Source: Sporomusa sp. KB1
GTDB taxonomy: Bacteria; Bacillota; Negativicutes; Sporomusales; Sporomusaceae
Length of the DNA stretch: 64,000 nt
Assembly (NCBI RefSeq): GCF_007830295.1
Contig: NZ_VLKC01000002.1
Location: forward strand, 1,734,513 to 1,798,512
Direction of reading: 5' to 3'
In this document: piece by piece, positions 9,686 through 18,358 of the stretch
Numbering within the stretch: position 1 is the first letter of the stretch
How the letters are laid out: every line of letters starts with the position of its first letter
Notes under the pieces: model-generated
Database searches by the model: none
Told to the model about the DNA's origin: nothing
What the model saw: only the letters and a program-made list of their open reading frames with translations
Translations under genes and position numbers: made by a program

Positions 9686-9732
9686 TGGAGCGGGCAAAGG
9701 GATTCGAACCCTCGACCCACGGATTGGGAAGG
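9686..9732 (-). pseudogene. tRNA-Gly(CCC) 3' half, second orphan fragment
   Basis: On the minus strand it reads from CCTTCCCAA (anticodon CCC) through the T-arm GGGTTCGAATCCC to GCTCCA. Stem changes relative to the copy at 228-275 are partly compensatory, so the two derive from different Gly tRNA versions or old duplicates. Homology stops at the anticodon loop and no 5' half follows. Confidence 0.7.
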
Positions 9733-9787
9733 CGGTGAAATATCAACTGGCACACGCCAGGGGCTTACTATTAAATGGAGCTTTGGG

Positions 9788-10495
9788 CTATTCCTCTTTC
9801 AATTTACGAAGAAGATTTAAAACTTCAATGTATAGCCAAATAAGCGTAACAAGGAGTCCAAAGGCACAAAACCATTCATATTCTGCCGGCAGTCCTTGAC
9901 GTACACTTTGGCTGATATTCTCATAATCAATAAACAAATTCAGGGTAGCTACACCGATTACAACAAGGCTGAATATAATCCCAACAACTCCGCCTTGGTG
10001 TATTTGGGGAATGCGAATGCCGAAGAAACTTAAAACAAATTCAAGCAAATACGTTATAGCGATACCGAGCGTAGCCATATAGACGGCCCTCATAAAGCCT
10101 TCGTTAACTTTCACATACCCTTTTGCGTAAATAAGCGCTGAACTAATTGCAATACCAAATGTTATCATAACGGCGTTGACAACAATGCCGTTATACATTT
10201 TGGCAAACATTGCTGATACAGCGGCTAAAAACATGCCTTCTAATATAGCGTAAAGCGGCGATAAAAATCCAGCCCATGCTGGCCGAAAGGTTATGGCGAG
10301 AGCCGCAATGAATCCCATAATGGAGGTAACTATCGCCGTAACCGGAGTTGCATAACCCATTGCCCAAGTTATTAGCGCCGAAGCCGTAACAATTCCTACT
10401 AAAGCGAGGCTTTTTGTCGCTACCCCCGCATATGTAGCAGTTTCACCACTATATGTATGAAGGGCTCTAACTTTTGAAATTACAGGATTTGCCAT
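9788..10495 (-). CDS. BI-1/YccA-family seven-helix membrane protein
   Basis: This 235-residue integral membrane protein has about seven hydrophobic helices and matches the Bax-inhibitor-1/YccA/YetJ family in length and pattern. Family members act as pH-sensitive calcium leaks or interact with membrane proteases; the role here is not known. The acidic/polar SIDYEN-like stretch (residues about 185-200) falls before the final helix. AAAGGAG precedes the ATG and a TATAAT sits about 35 bp further up, so it appears to be a single-gene unit. Confidence 0.85.
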   Translation of the reverse strand: MANPVISKVRALHTYSGETATYAGVATKSLALVGIVTASALITWAMGYATPVTAIVTSIMGFIAALAITFRPAWAGFLSPLYAILEGMFLAAVSAMFAKMYNGIVVNAVMITFGIAISSALIYAKGYVKVNEGFMRAVYMATLGIAITYLLEFVLSFFGIRIPQIHQGGVVGIIFSLVVIGVATLNLFIDYENISQSVRQGLPAEYEWFCAFGLLVTLIWLYIEVLNLLRKLKEE

Positions 10496-10684
10496 AGTAA
10501 ATCATCTCCTTTGATTGTAACTACACAATATTATACCATATTAGTGGAGTATTTCCAGCTTAATCTATCTACTCTCAGTATACCATTGCCCATCCAAATC
10601 AAGCACTTATTTAGTTGGTGTAAAGATAACCCAAAGCTACTTTGTCTGCATATCATGTAGTATCTGACACAAAGGAGTTATATT

Positions 10685-10873
10685 ATGAACCGCAAAAAAA
10701 GGAAGGCTGTGGAATATCCCGAAATAACTGAATGGAATGAACAACAATCCCCTCGTCAGTGTTGCATCCCGTTTAATTGCCGTCCGTATCATTGCCGGCC
10801 TTATTACTGCCGACCCTACCGACTATGCCGGCCATTCGATTGTTGTAATTCGCATATAATACTATGGCCTTAG
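10685..10873 (+). CDS. Small Cys/Arg/Pro-rich repeat protein
   Basis: This 62-residue protein has a basic N-terminus (MNRKKRK) and a C-terminal half built of near-repeats CRPYHCRPYYCRPYRLCRPF, with nine cysteines overall. It has an excellent ribosome site (AAAGGAG, 8 bases from the ATG), which makes it more than a chance frame. I do not recognise the family. The composition recalls small cross-linked spore-coat proteins or metal-binding peptides, but this is inference. Confidence 0.6.
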   Translation: MNRKKRKAVEYPEITEWNEQQSPRQCCIPFNCRPYHCRPYYCRPYRLCRPFDCCNSHIILWP

Positions 10874-10885
10874 TCTTTCAATCCA

Positions 10886-10904
10886 GGGAAAGTTATACTT
10901 TCCC
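10886..10904 (+). terminator. Hairpin after the Cys-rich gene
   Basis: A perfect 8-bp stem GGGAAAGT/ACTTTCCC with a 3-nt loop lies 13 bp after the stop codon. There is no clear T-run, so termination is only likely. Confidence 0.45.
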
Positions 10905-10917
10905 ATCGGATAAAAAA

Positions 10918-10948
10918 GTCGCCTGCCAGGACGAACCGGGCAGGCGGC
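10918..10948 (-). terminator. Terminator of the 63-residue gene
   Basis: On the minus strand a GC-rich stem (GCCTGCC/GGCAGGC plus flanking pairs) is followed directly by ACTTTTTT, just after the stop codon at 10952. Confidence 0.8.
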
Positions 10949-10951
10949 AAA

Positions 10952-11143
10952 CTACATTAAACGCTCTGCATCATTATCAAGCAAATCAGTTAAATAATCA
11001 CGGATAATGGCATTTGCTCTACTCTTTTCAGCAGCATTTGCAAAATAAAAATTACCGTCGGCAATCTCAAAATCAGTAATCCCTTTTACTACTAGCTGTT
11101 CTCGTATACGTGCCGTTAGCTTTTGTATTAACGTCTCTTCCAT
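10952..11143 (-). CDS. Conserved-type small hypothetical protein (63 aa)
   Basis: The protein is short, soluble and acidic, with predicted helix-strand-helix character (MEETLIQKLTARIREQL ... GITDFEIADGNFYF). No membrane segment or cysteine is present. A good terminator directly follows. The ribosome site is weak (GAGGATG lies 17 bases upstream of the ATG). I do not recognise a family. Confidence 0.6.
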   Translation of the reverse strand: MEETLIQKLTARIREQLVVKGITDFEIADGNFYFANAAEKSRANAIIRDYLTDLLDNDAERLM

Positions 11144-11347
11144 ATCAGTAACTATATTATCACATCCTCAATTTCCATAATATGGATATATTATAGCACT
11201 ACACACATAGAAAGCCAAGAAAAAAATAGCCGCCTCTATTTAAACCTTTCCATCTGGATAAAATAACGCCAAGCAGTATAGCTGCCTGGCACTTGGTTAA
11301 GCTAATCCTATTTGCGCCGCCACCATGGGGCGCTATTTTTATACCGC
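11144..11347. other. Intergenic region with hairpin
   Basis: No gene supported. A hairpin at 11269-11291 (GCCA-GCAG / CTGC-TGGC) and a T-rich flank may terminate the small gene that ends at 11348. Confidence 0.4.
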
Positions 11348-11503
11348 TTACAAAATAATCATCATAATCAATACAATCAAAATAGCAATCGCTAGCCATA
11401 CTTGCCACTTTTCAAAATTATGGACAGCAGCGAAGCCATCTATAGCCCAGTTAGTTTTACGTCCGACATCATCAATCACATTTTTGATTTTTTCTTTATT
11501 CAT
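11348..11503 (-). CDS. 51-residue single-helix membrane protein
   Basis: The frame begins MNKEKIKNVIDDVGRK, continues through an amphipathic middle (NWAIDGFAAVHNFEKWQ) and ends in one strongly hydrophobic helix (residues about 34-51) at the very C-terminus. GGAGG lies 8 bases before the ATG. The architecture is a tail-anchored or small bitopic membrane protein. Family and function are unknown; a larger overlapping frame in the same place lacks such a start site. Confidence 0.65.
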   Translation of the reverse strand: MNKEKIKNVIDDVGRKTNWAIDGFAAVHNFEKWQVWLAIAILIVLIMMIIL

Positions 11504-11518
11504 AATTAAAACCTCCAT

Positions 11519-11623
11519 CTTATGTTACTTTATCATATGCGGCTCATGAGTCAGATTGTGTTATGTCATTAGCCCGAATTGTTGACAGTGTGTTACCCGC
11601 ATACTTTCGCTTAGTAACATAAG
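11519..11623. repeat. 105-bp inverted-repeat element
   Basis: Perfect 11-bp ends CTTATGTTACT / AGTAACATAAG are continued inward by CATATGCGG / CCGCATA. The whole non-coding spacer downstream of the binding-protein gene could fold into one long stem. It may be a miniature mobile element or a terminator-like structure. Confidence 0.5.
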
Positions 11624-11637
11624 AGGGAGGGACACTG

Positions 11638-12714
11638 CTACTTTCGCATAGCGTTTTGTAATAGTTCATCCACTTCTTGATCGTTTAAGTTATAGTCAAA
11701 AAATTTAGCATAAAACTCTTTTACTTCCGCTTTAATATCCATAGGTACATAGTCTGGATAGAGGAGGTTTGCCAGCCATTTAATCCCGATAACCCGGCTG
11801 ACTGAAGGCGGCCGGTCAAACCAATTAAACGGGTAAGCTGGAATCTCATACACTTGTCCAGATTTTACAGCTTTGATATTTTTCCAATTATCATCTTTTA
11901 AAGCATAACTATAAAATCCATCGCCGTTATGATGGCCTTTGCCTTTGCCTGTAATAATAACATCCGGATTCCAGATCATCACCTGTTCCAAAGAAACACC
12001 TGCCGGAACTGAATCCAAACCAGTTTGAACTTGTGCCACGTTTATACCTCTGACAAAATCCAATACCTCAGTATGCCTAGAGCCTGCAGGATCAGTTGTC
12101 AGACCGGCAGGCCCTTCGGCATAATAGACACGGACTAGTTTTTCTGCTGGTATTTTTTCCACCATGTCTTTAATTTCTTTTAGGGCCTTGGTACAATAGT
12201 CGCCCAACTCTTTGGCACGCTCTTTTCTGTCCATAATATTGCCCAAGAATTCGTATGTCTTGTCCGTATTGGTAAGTCTGCCGTCAATAACTACAACCGG
12301 CCTATCTAATTTCTTTTGTAAACTATCTGCATTGGTAATAGTAATAGCCTTATCTACATCAGCCATCATCAATGAAATAATAATATCTGGATTCGCTTTC
12401 AAAACAGCTTCACTATTCACCGATTTCCCCTCGACATCTCCCAGTACCGGTATTTTATGATATTGCTCACTAATATATTTTGCTGTTCCGCTCGCCGGTA
12501 AAACACCCAAGCCAATCAGCTTCTCCGGAGCCAGTGTATATACCATAATAGAGCCATTTATGCCTACCGCATATATCCTGTTTATCTCCCTGGGAATAGT
12601 TACTGTTCGTCCACTCATATCAATCACATCAATGGTTGGTTGGTTATCTTTTGGTAAAACCGGCTCTTTCCCACATGCAGTCAGTACAATAAGAATGGTA
12701 GCAATAGATAACAA
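11638..12714 (-). CDS. Metal-chelate ABC transporter binding protein (FecB/BtuF-like)
   Basis: This 358-residue class III substrate-binding protein has a hydrophobic N-terminus ending in a lipobox-like LTAC. Typical blocks are VPREINRIYAVG, NPDIIISL and NPDVIITG. The TTG start at 12714 gives a signal peptide without positive charges. The frame is open further up through basic residues (ASRRLCV) to an ATT at 12736-12738 that follows AAGGGGG, so a non-standard ATT start or an upstream error is possible. It is the last gene of the second uptake operon. Confidence 0.85.
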   Translation of the reverse strand: MLSIATILIVLTACGKEPVLPKDNQPTIDVIDMSGRTVTIPREINRIYAVGINGSIMVYTLAPEKLIGLGVLPASGTAKYISEQYHKIPVLGDVEGKSVNSEAVLKANPDIIISLMMADVDKAITITNADSLQKKLDRPVVVIDGRLTNTDKTYEFLGNIMDRKERAKELGDYCTKALKEIKDMVEKIPAEKLVRVYYAEGPAGLTTDPAGSRHTEVLDFVRGINVAQVQTGLDSVPAGVSLEQVMIWNPDVIITGKGKGHHNGDGFYSYALKDDNWKNIKAVKSGQVYEIPAYPFNWFDRPPSVSRVIGIKWLANLLYPDYVPMDIKAEVKEFYAKFFDYNLNDQEVDELLQNAMRK

Positions 12715-12745
12715 TACACATAACCTTCTCGACGCAATAACCCCC

Positions 12746-14707
12746 TTAAAATTTCATGCTCATTTCAACACCGTAAGTCCGTCCGACATCATAGAAATAA
12801 CCAAGGGACGGTCTGTAAATAGTAGCATACTGCACGTCACCAATATTTCTCGCATATAAAGTGAGCGTGCGATTCTTATCCAGTTCCTTACTAATGTTGG
12901 CATCGACGCGGTTAAAATTACCTGCCTTTTTTCCATTACTGAGAAATGGATCAAGATGTAACGCCGTTACATTGGCAGCGATGTTTTTGTTTTTGTAATT
13001 CAGCCGCAAGGTATAGGTATTTGTCGACAACTGACTGTTGTCATCGGCATTGCTGGAATTGATATAAGAATAACTCAAATCGTATTTCCACTGGTCTGAC
13101 AGTTGTCCATTAATTCCAAGTTCCATCCCGCGTCTACCAACATCAGCTTCTTTATACGTTGAAGTCAAATTAACACCACTCCCGGTAGTACCATCAGCAA
13201 TTTTACAGTTATCAATGTTATAGTAAAATGCCGTCAGCGCAACATTGAACGCTTTATTGTAATCTGCCGTAATTCCTGTTTCGTATTTCCACCGTTTCTC
13301 ACCATGCAAGGTTACGCCACTAATTGGGATAAGATACTCACTGACTGGCTGGCGAGAATACGCCAAACGGGTCGACAGCTTATATAAAGAGTTTAATTTG
13401 TACGAAGTCCCCAGCGAATAAGTCACCCCATCTTGCGCCCATTGATCATTTATTCTTTTTGTGATCTCACCGGTTCCAGATATAATATGACGCTTATCGA
13501 GCCTTATCCCACCATCTACAGTCCAGCGGTCATCGACTCTGTGCTCATCAGTCAGATAATAACCATATAAACTTTCCTGTTGTTCTTTCCCCTCGAAATT
13601 AACCGTACCGGTCGGCGTATGCCAACTGATATACTGTGTGCCGAATTTTAATGTATCCTTATCTGCGGCAATGGTATGCCAAAGATTGTACTCTCGCCAG
13701 TAATCCACATACTTAACAGCAGCGACAGGCGCCTTGCCAAAGGTATCTTGGTGGAAGTCCGAATCAATCTTAGTATAGCTAAAGCTAAAAGAAGTTGTAT
13801 TTAGCTTGTTCCATTGTTTGGCCATGTCATAGGCGACTACCGTCGTTTCCATCGGGTCATAACCCCATTTAGCCGAAGATAGTTTACCATTTGACTCTAG
13901 TCCCCGTTGAAACGGTGAGGTTGTTCTGTCGTGATATAGCATAAGATTGCTGGAAAAACCTTTGTCACTATAGCCGCCTTTCAGTAAAATTGAATCCGAG
14001 TCAGAGAAATTGTACCAGTTGTCTTTTCCATCTGTTTTAGCTTTTGTATACCCTATGTTATAAGACAATTTATCCTTCTTATCACCGTAGAAAACTTGAT
14101 ATTTTTGCGTATTTAGTGAGCCATAACCAATGCTTAATTCCGTTTCCGGTGATGTTGCTTTTTTGGTAGTGATAATTATAAATCCCTGACCAGATGCGGC
14201 CTGATCTGCTCCAAAAGGCCCCATCGGCGCAATTGTTAAAACAGTAGAATCCCTTACTACTTTCACTGACTCGATCATATTGACCGGCAAACTCGCTACC
14301 ACACGGGATACTGCCGACCAAGGCAGATACACGCCATCAAGAATAATCCCCATTTGATCGCCGCCGCGGTCTCTGATAAAATACGGATGTTTTCGCCCCT
14401 GATAGGTCACCACTATACCTTTTGCCTGTTCAAGAATATCGAACACATTACGAGGATGCATGGCTTCAATATCTTTTCTGGTAAAAACCTCCATCCCACT
14501 CTTTGCACTCTCCGGCACGGTTAGCCGGCTGGAAACAGTTTCTTGATTATCCTGCTTCTCATCCTGTTTCTTAACCTTATTCGCTGAAACCACAACCGGA
14601 CTTAATTCAGAACTTTCTTTGGGATCACTTGGTTCGGCAAAGGCCGCCAAGGGCATACAAGCCACCGTGGCAAGGCACACCGTCGATATTAGCTTTTTTC
14701 CTATCAT
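12746..14707 (-). CDS. TonB-dependent outer-membrane receptor
   Basis: This 653-residue receptor has a signal peptide (to about residue 24, cleaving after AFA), a TonB-box-like SPVVVSANKV, then a plug (about 50-180) with NVFDILEQAKGIVV, IRDRGGDQMGIILDGVYLP and GQGFIIITTKK. The barrel ends with VEMSMKF, with a terminal Phe as usual for barrel assembly. It resembles the BtuB/CirA-like group more than the large siderophore receptor at 5.7-7.9 kb. Its operon encodes a FecCD-type ABC system. The substrate, a metal chelate or corrinoid, is not defined. Confidence 0.9.
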   Translation of the reverse strand: MIGKKLISTVCLATVACMPLAAFAEPSDPKESSELSPVVVSANKVKKQDEKQDNQETVSSRLTVPESAKSGMEVFTRKDIEAMHPRNVFDILEQAKGIVVTYQGRKHPYFIRDRGGDQMGIILDGVYLPWSAVSRVVASLPVNMIESVKVVRDSTVLTIAPMGPFGADQAASGQGFIIITTKKATSPETELSIGYGSLNTQKYQVFYGDKKDKLSYNIGYTKAKTDGKDNWYNFSDSDSILLKGGYSDKGFSSNLMLYHDRTTSPFQRGLESNGKLSSAKWGYDPMETTVVAYDMAKQWNKLNTTSFSFSYTKIDSDFHQDTFGKAPVAAVKYVDYWREYNLWHTIAADKDTLKFGTQYISWHTPTGTVNFEGKEQQESLYGYYLTDEHRVDDRWTVDGGIRLDKRHIISGTGEITKRINDQWAQDGVTYSLGTSYKLNSLYKLSTRLAYSRQPVSEYLIPISGVTLHGEKRWKYETGITADYNKAFNVALTAFYYNIDNCKIADGTTGSGVNLTSTYKEADVGRRGMELGINGQLSDQWKYDLSYSYINSSNADDNSQLSTNTYTLRLNYKNKNIAANVTALHLDPFLSNGKKAGNFNRVDANISKELDKNRTLTLYARNIGDVQYATIYRPSLGYFYDVGRTYGVEMSMKF

Positions 14708-14789
14708 GGTATTCCTTCTCCCCCATCTAAGATTAGTGTTAAGAAGCCCTATTGCTCATGATTTTACTTATACTGGATTGCCACTTGCT

Positions 14790-15998
14790 TTACGCTTTTC
14801 CAATAGCCAAATTCCCCCTCTCCGTAGACGAAGGCTTATTATGCAGTTGATCGCCACGATAGCTTACCAAAAACCAGTTATTCAATTTTTTAATCAAAGC
14901 CTCGATGTCATGTTCTTTTATATAATCCCAACCGAGCCACTTAAAGGTAGCGTCAATTGGTAATCTATTGCTTACATCCGGGTGAACGGAAGGAAAGTAC
15001 GCATTAGCGCAGATTTGCCCGACTTGCGGACCTGTTAAAAAATCGACCAACTCTTTGAACTTCTCGGCTTTGTTAGCCTTGACCATAAAAAAAAGCGGCG
15101 TTACCAAAGCGCCGTCTTCCGGCCAGACTATTTCAATAGTAGAGGTAGAACTAATGGTATGTGCAAAAAAATCCGGCATGATATAAATAGGCGGCAAATC
15201 CGTATTGCTACTCGCCAGGCCTTTGATCATTTGTGCTGAATGCGAACCGCTATGTATCGTCCGCCCCAAAGCAGCAATTCCAGCCTCACCATACTCCTTA
15301 TAAATGCTAAGTAATACTGCGTCACTGAACGACTCGCCACGGCTGTTTATCATGACTTTACGCTCGTACTCCGGTTTCAGTAAATCTCCCCATGTTTTCG
15401 GCATCGGTAGATCGCCAAGCCGTTTTCGATCAACTACCATTACCGAGATTCCAAGGCAGATTACATTATAAGGCCATTCCTGATCAACAATCCCAAGGTC
15501 AGCCAATTGCTTATTTACCACTTTCTGTGGTGCCGCGACATAAAGACCCTTGTTAACAAATTTGTTAACGAAATTTTCATTAAAAAAATGATAGCCTTTA
15601 GTTAGCACCAGATCTGGTGCTCTATCCATATCCTGATTATGCGGAATCTCGTCATTTTTTTGTATTGCCTGTAACAGCGGCTGTAATTTACGCTCTAATG
15701 GCCCCTTCAAGCCGCAGGGAATATGGATGTTAAAACTGCCAGACTTATTGCCACCCATGGAAGAAAATAGACTGTTATAGTAGGCTGTATCCTCAATTTT
15801 GTCCTTAATCAACTGCATGAAAGCTTCAATACCAATTTTTTTGGTGCGTAAGGCTGATTGCAGTTTCAAAATTGACCCCAGTTCATTTAGGACTTTTTCT
15901 TCAGCAAATAGGGCAAAACCATTGTTGATAAATACTTCCAGAGTTTCAGGATATTGTCTGACAATCTCCTTAATTGTGCATTCGAGCAGATTATCCAT
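14790..15998 (-). CDS. ScdA/DUF1858-like domain fused to a solute-binding-protein fold, no signal peptide
   Basis: This 402-residue protein starts with a domain of about 60 residues (IKEIVRQYPETLEVFINNGF) like the N-terminal ScdA/DUF542-DUF1858 group linked to iron-sulfur repair and redox metabolism. The remainder resembles periplasmic iron/spermidine binding proteins of the FutA/PotD type (TWGDLLKPEYERKVMINSRG). It lacks any signal peptide, so it should be cytosolic, which is odd for that fold. It lies between the ATPase and receptor genes and may handle the imported ligand inside the cell. A decayed paralogue lies at 18.0-18.4 kb. Confidence 0.75.
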   Translation of the reverse strand: MDNLLECTIKEIVRQYPETLEVFINNGFALFAEEKVLNELGSILKLQSALRTKKIGIEAFMQLIKDKIEDTAYYNSLFSSMGGNKSGSFNIHIPCGLKGPLERKLQPLLQAIQKNDEIPHNQDMDRAPDLVLTKGYHFFNENFVNKFVNKGLYVAAPQKVVNKQLADLGIVDQEWPYNVICLGISVMVVDRKRLGDLPMPKTWGDLLKPEYERKVMINSRGESFSDAVLLSIYKEYGEAGIAALGRTIHSGSHSAQMIKGLASSNTDLPPIYIMPDFFAHTISSTSTIEIVWPEDGALVTPLFFMVKANKAEKFKELVDFLTGPQVGQICANAYFPSVHPDVSNRLPIDATFKWLGWDYIKEHDIEALIKKLNNWFLVSYRGDQLHNKPSSTERGNLAIGKA

Positions 15999-16102
15999 AA
16001 TTCACCTCTACAACATATTGCATTATCATTTTCATCTTTTCTTTTGCATATCTTCAAAGACCCTTCGCCAAACAACTTACCTATTTTCGTATACTAGCCC
16101 AA

Positions 16103-16894
16103 TCAACCGCAATCTGCGGCAACCGGAATACAAACTCTTCGACCGTCATGGTTTTCCCCGATGCTGATTATTTGTACATCAACCCCGTAAACGGTTTTTA
16201 AGTAATCTTCAGTAATCACTTCCTCAGCAGTCCCAATGCGAAAGGCATTGCCCCTTTCAATTACTGCCACCTTCGATGCGCAGTAAAAGGCATCATTAGG
16301 GAAATGAGTTGTCATGATTACCCCCAAGTTTTCATTTCGCACCAGCTTTTTGATTTGATTCAATACCTTGATTTGATTTCCGAAATCAAGATTGGCCGTA
16401 GGTTCGTCCATAATCAAAAAAGCCGGCTGCTGCGCTAACGCCCTTGCAATCAGCACAAGTTGTCGTTCCCCACCGCTTATTTGCGTATAGATACGGTCTT
16501 TTAACTGCGCTATTCCAAGGGTTTGCAACGCCTCTTCGGCAATTTCCCTGTCCTGCCGGGTTGGTGATGAGAAAAATGACAAATGAGCTGTTCTTCCCAT
16601 TGTTACCACCTCAATGACCTTAAAGGGAAAAGGAGGATTATGCGCTTGCGGAACATAGCCCACCTTCCTGGCTAAATTCCGCCGCTCACAACGGCTGATG
16701 TCCTCTTCATCCAGAAGGATTTGTCCGGACTGCAGCTTAATAAAGCCTAACATTGCTTTAAAAAGTGTCGTCTTGCCAATACCGTTTGGCCCTAGAATAC
16801 ATAGCGACTCACCACATCTCACGGTAAGTGATAGGTCACTGATTACTGCCCTAGTGCCATAGCCACAGGAAACATTTTTTACCTCTAGTATCAT
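16103..16894 (-). CDS. Metal-chelate ABC transporter ATP-binding protein
   Basis: This 263-residue ATPase of the FecE/BtuD class has Walker A GPNGIGKTT, signature ISGGERQLV, Walker B FLIMDEP and an H-loop in MTTHFPNDA. It drives uptake through the permease encoded just upstream. The permease is probably homodimeric because only one permease gene is present. The gene starts 44 bp after the permease stop. Confidence 0.92.
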   Translation of the reverse strand: MILEVKNVSCGYGTRAVISDLSLTVRCGESLCILGPNGIGKTTLFKAMLGFIKLQSGQILLDEEDISRCERRNLARKVGYVPQAHNPPFPFKVIEVVTMGRTAHLSFFSSPTRQDREIAEEALQTLGIAQLKDRIYTQISGGERQLVLIARALAQQPAFLIMDEPTANLDFGNQIKVLNQIKKLVRNENLGVIMTTHFPNDAFYCASKVAVIERGNAFRIGTAEEVITEDYLKTVYGVDVQIISIGENHDGRRVCIPVAADCG

Positions 16895-16938
16895 ACTGTT
16901 TCAATCCTTTCAGCAGTTTATCCTCATGATGCCTGTTC

Positions 16939-17976
16939 TTAAGCCCAGCCCCTTTTTTTGGTGTTGATCAATAAATAGAGAAAAAATGGCGCGCCAATCA
17001 TAGATGTAAGAATACCCAGCGGAATTTCCACAGCATACAGCGTTCTGGCCAAATTATCCACTAACAGTAAAAAAAGGGCTCCCAGCAACATCGCTGCTGG
17101 TAACAACACTTTATAATCCGGACCAACAAGCAGTCGCGCCAGATGAGGCACAATCAAGCCGACCAGCCCGATCATCCCGCTTATTGCGACAGCTGAAGCA
17201 GTCATCATAGTGGCACACAGGATGACCACCAATCTCACCCTGCCGGTGTCTACACCTAATGCACTTGCTTCTTCTTCACCAAACGACATTACATTCAGGT
17301 TCCATCTGACTAGCATTACTGCCACTAACCCCAAGACGATAGGGATACTGGCCACTTCCACATCATTTATGTTAATCGAAGCCAAACTGCCCATCAGCCA
17401 ATACGTTATCGCCGGCAATTTGGTATAAGGATCGGCTGCATATTTAATTAAGGAAAGAAAGGAAGAAAACAGTATCCCGACAATAATCCCCGTAAGAATC
17501 ATTACCAGCATGGTGTCGCCATTCCGTCCGAGCCATACACTGATGAAGTAGGTAATCGTTACAGCTAGCATTCCGCCAATAAATGCACCAATTTGAATAC
17601 CGACATTACTATACGAAAGCAATATTGCCAGCGCTGCCCCCAGACTGGCACCAGCTGAAACTCCTAAAATTCCCGGCGATACCATCGGGTTTTTGAACAT
17701 CCCCTGGTAAGCAGCACCTGACGTGGCTAAAGCAGCGCCAACCAATAGTGCGGCAATAATTCGTGGCAGACGGATCTTAAATACAACAGTCTCCATGTCG
17801 TTTGTCCAATAGTGCGGCAAAGAAATAAATTTCCCTGCGATAATAGCCAAAACCGTTTCAATGGAAATCGGGTAACTGCCAACAACAAAAGACACGAAAA
17901 ATACCGCGACTAACAAAACAAGCAACAGTAACAGCGTTATCGCGGTCCCCCCTGGCAAGGAAACGCCTTTTAACAA
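16939..17976 (-). CDS. Metal-chelate ABC transporter permease (FecCD/BtuC family)
   Basis: This 345-residue polytopic permease has the family motif SGAAYQGMFKNPMVSPGILG near residue 87 and VGLIVPHLARLLVG near residue 270. The start is TTG at 17976, chosen because GGGGGTG lies five bases upstream and the first hydrophobic helix follows directly. It is the first intact gene of the operon running down to 11638. Confidence 0.9.
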   Translation of the reverse strand: MLKGVSLPGGTAITLLLLLVLLVAVFFVSFVVGSYPISIETVLAIIAGKFISLPHYWTNDMETVVFKIRLPRIIAALLVGAALATSGAAYQGMFKNPMVSPGILGVSAGASLGAALAILLSYSNVGIQIGAFIGGMLAVTITYFISVWLGRNGDTMLVMILTGIIVGILFSSFLSLIKYAADPYTKLPAITYWLMGSLASININDVEVASIPIVLGLVAVMLVRWNLNVMSFGEEEASALGVDTGRVRLVVILCATMMTASAVAISGMIGLVGLIVPHLARLLVGPDYKVLLPAAMLLGALFLLLVDNLARTLYAVEIPLGILTSMIGAPFFLYLLINTKKRGWA

Positions 17977-18001
17977 ATTGTCACCCCCGGTTCGGCCGGT
18001 A

Positions 18002-18358
18002 TTAGATCAATGCACCCTCCGTTACTAACCGGCAACGGTAAGGCTTGAAAAAAATCAGCCGCATACGGATAGGCAGTAAACAATTCTTCCATAGTCATAG
18101 AAGACAGCTTCTCCCACACTTAGACCCCAGTCCCTTCTCAGTTCAACTCCATTTTTTCAAAACTTTGCGCTCGTATTCAGGCTTTAACAAGTCTCTTCTT
18201 GGCTCACAGCGCAGTGTTAAGCTTTAAGTATCGCCCCTAGTTCGTTAAGCACGTCTTCATTAGCAAATTCATCAATGCCGTTATTGCTAAATACCTCCAG
18301 TGTTTCTGGATATTTTTTAATAATGCCCTGAATGGTTATTAAGCATGTTTTCTTTCAT
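18002..18358 (-). pseudogene. Degenerate, internally deleted paralogue of the ScdA-SBP fusion gene
   Basis: From an ATG at 18358 behind GGAGGG the sequence is frameshifted after a few codons, then encodes IIKKYPETLEVFSNNGIDEFA and VLNELGAILKA, closely matching the start of the 402-residue fusion protein. It stops, then jumps to LKPEYERKV, a motif about 180 residues further along in that protein. The tail encodes MEELFTAYPYAADFFKPY, which looks like another domain of the same type. So the gene has lost its centre and its frame. Confidence 0.75.

Noticed and set aside
11199-11408. 69-codon minus-strand frame
   Set aside because: Overlaps the better-supported 51-residue gene in another frame and has no ribosome site.
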